From Mastigocoleus testarum BC008 (GTDB taxonomy: Bacteria > Cyanobacteriota > Cyanobacteriia > Cyanobacteriales > Nostocaceae): DNA of 64,000 bases. The notes beneath the pieces are model-generated. The model was not told the DNA's origin. It ran no database searches and was given only the letters and a program-made list of their open reading frames with translations. Within the stretch, counting starts at the first letter, position 1. Each line of letters begins with the position of its first letter. The DNA lies in the NCBI RefSeq assembly GCF_001456025.1, contig NZ_LMTZ01000137.1, forward strand, positions 1 through 64,000, in the 5' to 3' direction. This document shows positions 40,393 through 49,556 of the stretch, piece after piece. Both the position numbers and the translations under genes were made by a program.

Positions 40393-42651
40393 TTATGTTT
40401 TATAAGAAAATTGCTCTGTTGATGCTTTAATTAATCGTTGTTGCAATTGAGTGTAACGTGGTTTTTGGTTTACAGAACGTACAGCCATACCAATAGCTTT
40501 TTTAGAACCAATGATAATTGCTAATTTTTTAGCACGAGTCAACCCAGTATAAAGCAAGTTCCGTGACAGCATGACAAAGTGAGTTGTGTACATTGGGAAC
40601 AGAACAACGGGATACTCGGAACCTTGACTTTTATGTACTGTGACAGCCCAGGCTAGAGTTATCTCATTCAAATCAGCAAAGTCATAAATAACATCCCTTC
40701 CTTGGTAGTGAACAACCAATTCTTGTTCTTCAGTGTCGATGGTATTGATAAATCCCACATCCCCATTAAATACTTCTCGCTGGTAGTCATTGGTAAGCTG
40801 AATAATTCTGTCACCCACCCTGAAAATATTCCCGCCTCTACTTACTTCCACTTTTTCTGGATGAGGTGGATTAATTAGCTCCTGCAAAACATTATTAAGA
40901 TTACGAGTACCTACAAGACCCCGTGACATGGGACATAAAACTTGGACATCTGTACTGGGATTAAAACCACGCTCTGGAATAAAATCATTAATCAATTCAC
41001 TAATAGCTTGTACACCATGTTCTGGTTGATGTCCACCACCATGCCACAAACAGTCAGTTTCTGGAATATCAGAAATTGGTTCAATTGTGGGGAAATAACC
41101 GCGATTGATTTGGTGGGCAGCACTTACAATTGCACTGGTTGCAGCTTGGCGGAATACTTGATTCAAACGCACGATTGGTACAATACCTGAATTTATCAAA
41201 TCACAAAGTACTCTTCCTGGTCCCACTGGTTCGAGTTGGTCGCTGTCCCCTACCATCAAAAGTTGAGAGTCTGGTGCTAAAGCTTTGATTAAGGAATGTG
41301 CCAAAAATAAATCCAACATACTGGCCTCATCTACTATCACTGCTTTTTGTGGTAGTGGATTATCCTTATCTCGCTTAAAACCCATGGTTTTTGGATCAAA
41401 TTCTAAGAGGCGATGAATGGTTAATGCTTCCAGTCCTGTCATCTCACCTAATCTTTGTGCAGCCCTGCCAGTTGGCGCAGCCAAAGCAATGGATTTACCC
41501 ATTGCCTTCCACAACTCAACAATGGTTCGGGTACAAAAAGTTTTCCCGCAACCGGGCCCACCTGTAAGTATCATAAATTTAGAGTAAGCCGCTGTTTCTA
41601 CAGCTTGTTGTTGCTGTGGAGAAAGTTGGATTTTACGGGATGAGGTAAATCGGGCAATCCAATTTTGGACTCTAGGCATATCCCTATTCACCTGATGATT
41701 CAAACGATGCTGGATGATAGTAGCTAAATTTTGTTCTGTGTGGAAGAAGGTTGGTTTATAACATAGTAGCTCTTGGTCTGGTGCTCGTTCTCGAATCAGT
41801 TCATCTAATTTACTCATATCTTGAATGATTTGAGTAATGGTAGATTCCTGTGGTTGATGTGATTCAGTTTTGAGCAATTGAGAAACATTTTGGATCAATT
41901 CAGGTTGTGGTAGATAGCAATGTCCATCTTCTGCAGCTTCGCTAAGTACGTGAGTCATTCCTGCACGATAACGAAATTCAGAATCGGGAGCTACACCCAA
42001 ATTACGGGCAATCTTATCAGCAGTAAGAAAGCCAATACCGTAGATATCACTTGCTAGTTGATAGGGGTTGTTAGTTACAATCGCAATGGCTGTATCGCTG
42101 TACTTTTTATAAATTTTTACAGCATAAGTAGTAGAAACACCGTGGCTTTGCAAAAATATCATCACTTCTTTGATGGCTTTTTGTGTCTCCCATGCTTTCT
42201 GAATCATGGTGATACGCTTTTTCGCAATGCCATTAACTTCGCTTAGGCGTTCAATGTGATGTTCAATAATATCCAGAGTTTCTAGCCCAAAATGGGTAAC
42301 AATACGTTTTGCAGTTACCGGACCAACACCTTTTATCAGACCACTACCTAAATATTTTTCTATTCCCGTGAGAGTTGAGGGTTTACTTTCTTTGTAACTG
42401 TTAACTTGAAACTGTGGACCATACTGGGGATGTTCGCGCCAAAACCCGGTTAATTGTAGCGTTTGTCCAGGTTGAATATTAGCAAAGCTTCCTACTATAG
42501 TCGTTAAATTTCTAGTTCTGGGTCGTTGCAATCGCGCTACAGTATAACCCGACTCTTGGCTATAGAAAGTCAGACGTTCCACTACACCCGTAATTGTCTC
42601 CTGTCTGGGAGTTGCATTTATTTGTTGTTGGTTATCAGGTGTAGCTGACAT
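40393..42651 (-). CDS. recD2: RecD2-type DNA helicase
   Basis: 752-residue 5'-3' DNA helicase of the RecD2 (RecD-like, without RecBC) type. N-terminal OB-like domain (ITGVVERLTFYSQESGYTVA) and helix-hairpin-helix repeats (LIKGVGPVTAKRIVTHFG; IYGIGFLTADKIARNLGV) precede the helicase core with Walker A LTGGPGCGKT (about 362-371), Walker B VIVDEASMLD, VGDSDQLEPVGPG and the C-terminal AWAVTVHKSQGSEYPVVLFP motif. One base from parA, so it is probably transcribed with the partition genes. RecD2 on plasmids may aid recombination or replication. Confidence 0.93.
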   Translation of the reverse strand: MSATPDNQQQINATPRQETITGVVERLTFYSQESGYTVARLQRPRTRNLTTIVGSFANIQPGQTLQLTGFWREHPQYGPQFQVNSYKESKPSTLTGIEKYLGSGLIKGVGPVTAKRIVTHFGLETLDIIEHHIERLSEVNGIAKKRITMIQKAWETQKAIKEVMIFLQSHGVSTTYAVKIYKKYSDTAIAIVTNNPYQLASDIYGIGFLTADKIARNLGVAPDSEFRYRAGMTHVLSEAAEDGHCYLPQPELIQNVSQLLKTESHQPQESTITQIIQDMSKLDELIRERAPDQELLCYKPTFFHTEQNLATIIQHRLNHQVNRDMPRVQNWIARFTSSRKIQLSPQQQQAVETAAYSKFMILTGGPGCGKTFCTRTIVELWKAMGKSIALAAPTGRAAQRLGEMTGLEALTIHRLLEFDPKTMGFKRDKDNPLPQKAVIVDEASMLDLFLAHSLIKALAPDSQLLMVGDSDQLEPVGPGRVLCDLINSGIVPIVRLNQVFRQAATSAIVSAAHQINRGYFPTIEPISDIPETDCLWHGGGHQPEHGVQAISELINDFIPERGFNPSTDVQVLCPMSRGLVGTRNLNNVLQELINPPHPEKVEVSRGGNIFRVGDRIIQLTNDYQREVFNGDVGFINTIDTEEQELVVHYQGRDVIYDFADLNEITLAWAVTVHKSQGSEYPVVLFPMYTTHFVMLSRNLLYTGLTRAKKLAIIIGSKKAIGMAVRSVNQKPRYTQLQQRLIKASTEQFSYKT

Positions 42652-42691
42652 ATTTACTACTGATAAACATGTGTCTAATATATAGTTTATG

Positions 42692-43135
42692 TTAAGAAAA
42701 ATCAGCTAAATCCAAATCTAATTCTTCTTTAGGTTCTTGATTAAGATTGTCCTTAATTTGTTGCTTATTTGTTTTCCAAGCGTGAGAGCTAACAACTACG
42801 CGACTGACGAGAACTTTAGGGAGTTCTCCAATGTGGGCCAGTGCTCCAAAATATAGTTTTTCTATCTCATCAGTTTTTCCAGTATTGCGATCGACTGTTC
42901 TTAAAAGCATCTGTCTGCTAATCAGTGCACCCTCACCAACAACAAATTTCTCGTTCTCAAGCTCAACAGAACCTAGACCATCTGAAGCAAATACGTTTTT
43001 TGCACGATAACTGGGAACTCTTTCGTAAACATTATCTCCAGCAACTTTAATATTCCCATTGCCAATGTCAAGTCCAAAATAATAAATCATCTTCGGTCTA
43101 CCTCGTCTGGGCATTCTTTCTACTCTTGTTTGCAT
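42692..43135 (-). CDS. truncated actin-like (ParM/Alp) protein
   Basis: 147 residues; full-length relatives have about 300 or more. YYFGLDIGNGNIKVAGDN is the phosphate-1 loop of the actin fold and VLVSRVVVSSHAWKTNKQQI is the end of its first subdomain; the remaining domains are absent and the chain ends in an acidic tail (EPKEELDLDLADFS). The ATG at 43090 (MIYYFGLDIGN) is an alternative start. It cannot make filaments as known, so it is either a remnant or a regulatory fragment. Confidence 0.75.
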   Translation of the reverse strand: MQTRVERMPRRGRPKMIYYFGLDIGNGNIKVAGDNVYERVPSYRAKNVFASDGLGSVELENEKFVVGEGALISRQMLLRTVDRNTGKTDEIEKLYFGALAHIGELPKVLVSRVVVSSHAWKTNKQQIKDNLNQEPKEELDLDLADFS

Positions 43136-43230
43136 GTAATATTTAAAATATGCGCCTTAGAAATTTTGCCTGCATATCAAACTCTATTTTTGAGGGAGAT
43201 GGTCCCGTGCTAGATAAGCAGGATACATGA

Positions 43231-43334
43231 CATAGTAAATACAATGCAAATGCTATGTAAAAACTTAAAATATCGGACTCAAATCAAAATAAATTGATGA
43301 AATAACACATAGTATTTACTATGCAATTACTATG
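43231..43334. promoter_or_regulatory. cluster of CATAGTA/TACTATG sites
   Basis: CATAGTA at 43231, GCTATGTA near 43252, the palindrome CATAGTA-TT-TACTATG at 43308-43323 and TACTATGCATG just after. They lie 95-200 bases before the actin-like gene, as centromere/operator sites of ParM-type systems do. Confidence 0.5.
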
Positions 43335-44092
43335 CATGAAATATATTTCGTCCAAAAAGTAAAAGTAATGAATATAAAATTTAATTATTATCCAAAATTT
43401 GAATATTTAAGGTATTAACAATATTATTTAACCGTATTTTTTATTTAAATGTTATACGATGCTTTTCAAAATGTTATGAGAAGAAAATTTAATAAATCCA
43501 AAATAGAGAAATAATTATTTGAAATTAGTAGCTAATAGATAAATAAATAGATTAATTTTCAGTTATTACTAAATATGTGATTTTGGATTATGGAGATAAA
43601 TCTTAGGTAATAGAGGTTTTGGATCTAGTATTGCCAAGAGAATATAGCTGTAAGTCTTGCTAGTAAAAGATTTGCGCTTTCTGTTCTCTTCTTATAAACT
43701 CAATATTTACAGGTACTAATTTTAGAATAAATTAGATATGTCAAAATATTTTGTTATACAATTAACAATATTTATATCGCATTTTACGCTAACTACTATT
43801 AATAAATAGAGGGTAATCAAGTTTTATTCGGTGGATAATTGGAATTATAAAAAATATTATGCTTAAGAGATTAGAAATTTTAAATAATTATATAAATTCC
43901 AAAAATTAATGGTAAGTGTATTTAGATTAGAGTAATCAATAAAGCAAGGGTACTACAATTTATTGATTTTTCAGATATTAATAATAGTTATTTTGAGTAT
44001 ATTTGAGAACTTCAATGTACTGAGGCAGTGTCAGAAACTCGTTTGTGCAGCCTGTCGCCGTTACGCTGCGCTCCACTTTGGACGCGCTTACA

Positions 44093-44123
44093 GCGAACGT
44101 GGCGCAGCCGCGCGTCTTCCAAA
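44093..44123. repeat. R2 GC-rich repeat
   Basis: CGAACGTGGCGCAGCCGCGC then GTCTTCCAAATA, a canonical R2 unit. Confidence 0.75.
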
Positions 44124-44209
44124 TAATTTTTTCCAGCGCTGCCCAGTTATCCACTCACAAAAATAAATTTACTCATCGGCAGCGCAAAAAAATGATTTGC
44201 GACCGGCTT

Positions 44210-44878
44210 TTAATCTGCGGGTACAGAATCCGGACTTTTTTGTGAAACCATGTCAGCATCGGATGTCGAATTTTCTAGGGAGTTAGCTTTTCTTAAGAGA
44301 TCGAGTCTTTGGCATCCTCTACGCCACGGATGCTTTTGATCTTCCGAACCAAAGGGGTAATAAGTCACCCAGATACTACCATCTGCAGTCTCATACAGAA
44401 ACTTGATTTCAACGGTGTACTCACCAAAATTGCAAGTATTAATTTTGATTTTCTCTCCAACAACAAAGGTTTCTCCATTTTGGTTAGTTGCTGTTTCCAA
44501 ATTCTTATATGGTGGTGGAGAGGATTCTTTCTTCTGGAATTTTTTGAGCTTGATTGCAGGTTTAGGCTTGGAAGTCTTATCAGTTTTTTGGTTGTCGGTT
44601 GTTGACTTTACTTGTTGCTTTTCGGTAGTAGGTTCACTTTGAGAAGAACTGGCAGATTTGAGTTCAATAATTTCTGTTTTTTGGTCTACTGCATCAGAAG
44701 AATTTGGCACTTCTTCAAGTTGAGAAGAACTGGCAGGCTTGAGTTCAATGATTTCTGTTTTTTTGTCTACCGCATCAGAAGAACTTGAAGCTTGTTCAAG
44801 TTGAGAAGGACTGGCAGGTTTGAGTTCAACAATTTCTTGTTTATCTGGTTGGGACTGTTTTGATTTTTTCTTGGACAT
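44210..44878 (-). CDS. hypothetical protein with N-terminal tandem repeats
   Basis: 222 residues. Three degenerate 26-residue repeats (EIVELKPASPSQLEQASSSS; EIIELKPASSSQLEEVPNSS; EIIELKSASSSQSEP) form a disordered serine-rich N-terminus. A proline/lysine linker leads to a folded C-terminus (FVVGEKIKINTCNFGEYTVE, then WVTYYPFGSEDQKHPWRRGC) that looks like a small beta domain. Adjoins the 44879 gene with no gap, so they are one operon. Confidence 0.65.
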   Translation of the reverse strand: MSKKKSKQSQPDKQEIVELKPASPSQLEQASSSSDAVDKKTEIIELKPASSSQLEEVPNSSDAVDQKTEIIELKSASSSQSEPTTEKQQVKSTTDNQKTDKTSKPKPAIKLKKFQKKESSPPPYKNLETATNQNGETFVVGEKIKINTCNFGEYTVEIKFLYETADGSIWVTYYPFGSEDQKHPWRRGCQRLDLLRKANSLENSTSDADMVSQKSPDSVPAD

Positions 44879-45601
44879 TTATTTAGATATAGGTTTTTTG
44901 GGTTTTGGATTCGGTTTTTGATTAATTTTTTTATTACCTTGAGGGCGACTTCCTTTCTTCTTGTTAAACGGCTTTTTATTAAAAGGTTTTTTGGAAGGGT
45001 CAGAAATAGGAGCAATGTGTTCACCAGACTGAATTAACAGGTCTGTGCCAACACGGCGCACTTTAAATTCCCAGAAGCTTTTGAGAGATTTTGGTGGCAA
45101 GTAACCTTGGAGCTTGAGTTTAAAGAACTTGGGTGGTTCACCTTTCTTTCTTGGTGATTGTCTGATTTTTACGATTACTTTACCAGTGGTAAAATCCTGA
45201 TAGACTACTTCGCCTTGTACAGAAAAATCATCAACTTGATACTGTAGATCCGTTGGTTCTAATTCGGGATGTAGAGTTTGAGGTTCCCAAATACCAGTGA
45301 TTTGTACGTGCAGAGGTATCTCTGATGATTCTTCCTTGGGAGTTTTGGGATAAACAACCCAAATATGTTCCTTGTCCAGATCGATTTTTGATTTAACCAA
45401 GCTGAACATTTGTCCTTTGACCACAGCATCAATCAAAGTTCTGTCTTGAGTCATCAAGATTCCTTGTTGAAATTCCTCAGCACTGGGAATATACCTTGCC
45501 ATCAGCAATCCAATTGCTCGGTACTGCTGTTTTCCAGTAGGAGATTTTATTGGTTGTAAGGCGGTGGTTTCGGACTGTTCTTCGGTAGTATTGGTCATCA
45601 A
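44879..45601 (-). CDS. hypothetical protein, paralogue of the 6445 gene
   Basis: 240 residues. The blocks AIGLLMARYIP, IWVVYPK, VQITGIWEPQ, FSVQGEVVYQDF and PPKFFKLKLQG follow the same order as in the 6445 protein. The C-terminal tail is very basic (KKPFNKKPFNKKKGSRPQGN), as in RNA- or DNA-binding proteins. Function unknown. Confidence 0.7.
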   Translation of the reverse strand: MMTNTTEEQSETTALQPIKSPTGKQQYRAIGLLMARYIPSAEEFQQGILMTQDRTLIDAVVKGQMFSLVKSKIDLDKEHIWVVYPKTPKEESSEIPLHVQITGIWEPQTLHPELEPTDLQYQVDDFSVQGEVVYQDFTTGKVIVKIRQSPRKKGEPPKFFKLKLQGYLPPKSLKSFWEFKVRRVGTDLLIQSGEHIAPISDPSKKPFNKKPFNKKKGSRPQGNKKINQKPNPKPKKPISK

Positions 45602-45654
45602 GCTGCGGACAAGTTTTTTGTTCTTTAGGAAGAAGACATTATCTCATCTTTCAA

Positions 45655-46830
45655 TTAATTTTTGGTAATTGGTAAAGGTGGTGTAAAAACATAATTGCAA
45701 TCCTTACAACGAAATCGCTGATGCATTTGACCATCAGCCAATAACTCAAACCCATCTGTAAGAAGTTCTTTAGATTTACAGTTAGGACATTTGTAAGTTG
45801 AACCTTTATAAACTTGCTTTTTCTTCTTTGTAGTTGTGTTCTCAGAAGATTGATTGCTTTTCAAAGGAACTTTTAGTAAATCGATCGCACGCTTTTTGGC
45901 ATCTTCACCACGTCGATCGTATTTACTTGTAGTATTTGGAGAAGCGTGACCAGCAAGCTTAGATACAGTAACAATATCTGCTCCTGCATCCAATAAATTG
46001 CCAATAAAAGTCCTTCTAAAATCATGGGGCGTAAAACCATGTACGCCAGCACTTTCTCCACGCCGCTGCAAAGCCCGTAATATGCCCTGATCACTCATTC
46101 TTCTGTACATAATTCTATGGCCTTTGGTGAGAGGATAAAAAAGTGGCCCTGGTTCTTTACCTCTAACCAATAACCAATCTTTAATGACAGTTATTCCATA
46201 GGAGGGTAAGTATACAATTCTCTCAGTATCTCCTTTTGTTTCAAGGATTATTAAGGAACGAGAGCGGGAACTAAAATTTTCCAGGTCAAGATTTGCAATT
46301 TCGCTGCGTCGCAACCCAACCGTTAAAACTCCCAGTAATGCCGAATCTCTAGCTCCTAAATTAGAATTATCTTTTAAACAATGTTCCCAAAGAATAGAAA
46401 TTTCCTTATCATTGAGTGCTCGTCCTTTGAGTAAGCTTTTACCACGTACAGAAGGGATATCAACAGCCCGTGCATAATCCTCCCTGTTCATCAACTCCAG
46501 ACGCCAAGCTTCTTTGAGAGTCCTTCGCAAAGCAGCAATCATTTTATTCGCCATTGCTGGGCTGTATTTTTCCATTAACATAGAGCGAATTGCGCTCGTG
46601 TGTTGATATCTGAGTTTTGACCAATCCAGACCGATGGCATCACAGGCATTATCCGTTAACAAACCGGCAATCTTATTTAATGCTTGGCGCATTGTCCGCC
46701 GAGAACCTTCACTCAAAGAACGCAAATAAACTTCTGCCGGATGTAAGAACAAAGGTAGTGGTTGAGTTAACATCAATGACTCGGAATTAAAATAATTACC
46801 ATTGATGCTTCGCAGATTGTCATCAGACAT
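45655..46830 (-). CDS. tyrosine recombinase with C-terminal zinc ribbon
   Basis: 391-residue XerC/D-type site-specific recombinase. The catalytic set is complete: Arg174 (TVGLRRSEI), Lys199 (ETKGDTERIVYLP), His269-x-x-Arg272 (TPHDFRRTF), His295 (KLAGHASPNTTSKY) and Tyr304. The last 50 residues add a four-cysteine ribbon (CPNC 348-351, CKDC 375-378), which XerC/D lack; similar ribbons occur in transposon-associated proteins. It may resolve plasmid multimers or integrate DNA. No core site was identified. Confidence 0.9.
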   Translation of the reverse strand: MSDDNLRSINGNYFNSESLMLTQPLPLFLHPAEVYLRSLSEGSRRTMRQALNKIAGLLTDNACDAIGLDWSKLRYQHTSAIRSMLMEKYSPAMANKMIAALRRTLKEAWRLELMNREDYARAVDIPSVRGKSLLKGRALNDKEISILWEHCLKDNSNLGARDSALLGVLTVGLRRSEIANLDLENFSSRSRSLIILETKGDTERIVYLPSYGITVIKDWLLVRGKEPGPLFYPLTKGHRIMYRRMSDQGILRALQRRGESAGVHGFTPHDFRRTFIGNLLDAGADIVTVSKLAGHASPNTTSKYDRRGEDAKKRAIDLLKVPLKSNQSSENTTTKKKKQVYKGSTYKCPNCKSKELLTDGFELLADGQMHQRFRCKDCNYVFTPPLPITKN

Positions 46831-47711
46831 CGGACTTATTTAGGCGAAATAACACAATATATCTTCTTACATGAGTAAGGCCTAGCGAGGTGAATATTTG
46901 TTGCGAGAAGGGGTATTCTCTCCATCTATTGCAGATATACTACCTCTTACGCTTATAATCTCTCTAAAATACTTCAACCCGATCTATTATTCCTAAAAAT
47001 CTAATTTTTCTAGATTCCTACAAAAATTCCTAAAAATTTTCAAATTCCTAAATTTATACATTAAGCTTTTCCGTAATCAAACTTTATGATGCACTGAAAA
47101 AAATTTATCTAGGTTTGCGCATAAAGTATTCACGTAATGCAGGGCGAAAATGTGTCGCAGATAAAGTGAAAAATTCCGGCACAATTTGCCTGTATAAAAT
47201 GAATGCGGATAAGATAAAAATTTCTGCAACGTTCACTCTGGCATTTCTATGTCCGTGCCACGAAAAAATAAAGGTTACAGCTACTCGTTTTCATTTTATG
47301 CACAAAAAATTTTCAACTTAAGTACTTAGGCATTAAAAAACCGTTCGCCACGGTCATTGGCGCGTACTTCGCCAGCCTTGTCCCAGCCCGCAAGGCTGGG
47401 ACGACCTCCACGTTCGTTGCGCAGCAGCGCGTTCAAGAGACTTTGGAAGAAAATTAGCTAATAAAGGCTGGCGAGAAACGCGCCGGCGTGGCGAACGGTT
47501 TTTTCCCGCCGGTCTACTTACATCAAAAACTTTTAGGTAAACTCAACTCCGGCTGTAAAGCTATTGGTTCCCCTTTGACAAGGGTTCTGGAAAACTTTTC
47601 CATCTACTGAATTTATTATATGGAAGGTTTCCGTATAATAAATAGTTAGCCAGATTTGATCGCTGATACCTACTAATACCCTTACACCTATCTCCAAAAG
47701 CCGAGAACATA
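46831..47711. other. gene-free stretch with element E6
   Basis: AT-rich leader up to 47110 (possible promoter of the recombinase and binding sites for it), then a possible noncoding stretch, then the large palindromic element E6. No credible gene; the open frame at 47115-47321 has unnatural composition. Confidence 0.5.
47335..47504. repeat. palindromic element E6
   Basis: Outer arms AAAAAACCGTTCGCCACG and CGTGGCGAACGGTTTTTT, inner arms CGCCAGCC / GGCTGGCG and a third hairpin GTCCCAGCC-CGCAA-GGCTGGGAC. The left flank TTAAGTAC-TTAGGCAT recurs at 54405, where only the left end remains. Confidence 0.75.
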
Positions 47712-47940
47712 ATGAGATCTAGATTCAAGGAAAAGAATCCCAGTTTGGCACTATCAATATCACTAATAATTTTGGGCATAGGATTGGTGGTCGCGCTAAT
47801 TTTGGTCACACCATGGATAGGTAATTACGTTTTTGCTAATTTATCTGATTCACAGGCGACTGTTATAGGAGCATTCATTGGAGCACTCTCTGGCATTCTA
47901 GGAGTTGTAATATCGGGAATTATTGGTCTAAGTGCTTTCA
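47712..47940 (+). pseudogene. small membrane protein gene cut by an IS66 fragment
   Basis: MRSRFKEKNPSLALSISLII starts a two-segment membrane protein (LGIGLVVALILVTPW; TVIGAFIGALSGILGVVISG). After about residue 75 the frame continues as antisense of an IS66 transposase, so the native end is lost. Confidence 0.65.
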
Positions 47941-48388
47941 CCTCAACAGGAAAACTTCCTTGTATGGTTGTGTTACATTTCGGACACTTTTTGACTGTGA
48001 CTTGATGTTGAGTGACGATTATGACTGGTGCTGGTATATCGAATACTTGTCGCTTGATAATTTTTTCTACTGCTACCCCCCTGACATCACATCCACATTT
48101 ACCACATGAACATGGTGTTGGCTGTTCTATTACTTTATCCGGGTGCAATACTTGTTCTAACGTTTGACCCCTATGGCCAAATTGTCCCCCAGATGGACGT
48201 TTCCCTTTTTCTCGTAAACTTTTAGTCCTAATCTGTGTCTTTTTTTTCAGTCTGTCACTTGAAGGTGGCTTTGAACTGTTTTGACTATAACGTCCAAACC
48301 GTCTCTCAAGCTCTGCTATCTTTTCACGCAGCGCTTTGTTTTCTTCCTCTAACCTTTCAATTTTTTTATCTTTTTCTTCTGGACTCAT
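47930..48388 (-). mobile_element. IS66-family transposase fragment (N-terminus)
   Basis: About 155 residues of the N-terminal part: coiled start (RLEEENKALREKIAELERRF), YSQNSSKPPSSDR, and the IS66 zinc-binding motif (CSCGKCGCDVRG, later CPKCNTTIQGSFP). It breaks off at GSFPVEVKALRPI where it meets the membrane-protein gene. The DDE core is absent. Confidence 0.85.
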
Positions 48389-48404
48389 GCAAGAACATTA
48401 ACAT

Positions 48405-48555
48405 AATTGCGTACGTCAATGGAATAATCTGCCTCAGCCCTACCTAGGGAGTTACGATAAAATTCTATTTTCTGCTTTTCATTTAATTCCTGTTTTCTTT
48501 TTTTCTTATGAGGAGTAGTAATATTTATACCACCTTGATATGCCTTATCTGCTTC
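48405..48555 (-). mobile_element. DDE transposase fragment (IS5/IS4-like)
   Basis: About 45 codons read DKAYQGGINITTPHKKKRKQ and ELNEKQK, the typical end region of an IS5-type transposase (D-AYQG then TP-KK). Stops and junctions lie on both sides. Confidence 0.6.
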
Positions 48556-48974
48556 AAATTCCAATCAATTTTGAAACAATTTTGCTCAAAGCCCTCTTGT
48601 GTTCTCGCTTGCCAACCACTTTCGGGTAAAACTTTCCCTACCAAGTCAACATTTAAAAATCGATTTACTATCAACTAAGTTTTGAGCATCGATATAGCCA
48701 GTATCTACAATATGTTGTTCTGGTAGGAGATTATTTGATGCTAAACGGGTATGAATTGCTGATGTCATCTCAATATCTGGACTAGTCGCAGCTTCCATTT
48801 CCATTTCCACATTAATAATTAAGCTTGGCAGAGTTTGGTCACAAGTTTGCGGTCAAATGCATCTTATAGCCAGTCCAATTGATTTCTCGCTTACTCGAAT
48901 TGCGTGCGTCAACATCATAGGGAGATTCAATCCGTAATTTATCATCGCCTGAGGGGCACCGGACGGTGAACGGC

Positions 48975-49021
48975 TCGTTCGTGGCGCTAGCCGCGCGTCT
49001 CCCATGCCGCGCGTCTTCCAA
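48975..49021. repeat. R2 GC-rich repeat, duplicated
   Basis: TTCGTGGCGCTAGCCGCGCG is followed at once by a second partial unit CCATGCCGCGCGTCTTCCA, inserted in the IS1182 remnant. Confidence 0.75.
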
Positions 49022-49203
49022 GTCAGAAATAGGAAGTCAGAAGTTTTTTAGTAACAAATTAATTGGTTAACTTTCTATTTCTAGGGGAAAAAATTGGGTT
49101 TAAGACCCCCGCTAAAAACTTTAGCGGTATAGGCGTTACTGGCGGGTTCAATCCCCCAGTAAACTGGCAATTCTGACTTGGGGATTTCTGACTTATGACT
49201 TCT
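49019..49203. mobile_element. MITE-like element in the IS1182 remnant
   Basis: Inverted ends with repeated AGTCAGAA units (AGTCAGAAATAGGAAGTCAG at left, TTCTGACTTGGGGATTTCTG at right) around a 120-base centre with its own hairpin (CCCGCTAAAAACTTTAGCGG near 49110). It splits the transposase remnant, so it arrived later. Confidence 0.65.
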
Positions 49204-49556
49204 TGAATCGGTGGTAAGCTATCTTGTTCTCGCCAGTAAACTTGTTCAGATTGGATATAGTATTTTTGTACCCAAACCACACGTAATGTTTCCACTGATG
49301 GAATTTGCAACAGCCAATTAGAGTTTGAACATTCATAACTAGCTTCCAGTAGAAACTTACACTCACTTTTACATTAAACCAAGTCGGCTATGATACTCAA
49401 TTCCCTCAGAGCAGCTTTATTGCAAGGTTAAGGCTTATGTTTGTGCGATATGTAGTAAATGCTACCTATTTTAGAGTATAATTTTACGGAGAATCTTCTT
49501 TTTGGTCTATACCAAAATTTCAACATTTTTTCCTAGTACATATTTAAAAAATCACT

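Larger units (their letters stand above)
43136..44209. other. long AT-rich region, control sites and R2 repeat
   Basis: About 1.07 kb with no gene. Close to the actin-like gene there are several CATAGTA/TACTATG motifs (43231-43334). The middle is over 75 per cent AT. A GC-rich repeat cluster sits at 44040-44125. A replication or partition site would fit such composition, but no iteron array is seen. Confidence 0.55.
48556..49370 (-). mobile_element. IS1182-family transposase remnant with nested insertion
   Basis: The upstream part (49370-49204) reads ASYECSNSNWLLQIPSVETL, RVVWVQKYYI and REQDSLPP. After an inserted block (49019-49203 plus R2 repeats) the protein resumes as LRIESPYDVDARNSSKREIN WTGYK, then LLPEQHIVDTGYIDAQNLVD and, past a stop, VDLVGKVLPESGWQARTQEG. 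All are IS1182 transposase landmarks. Inactive. Confidence 0.8.

Noticed and set aside
47115..47321. 68-codon plus frame
   Set aside because: Composition is unlike the neighbouring genes and there is no ribosome site.
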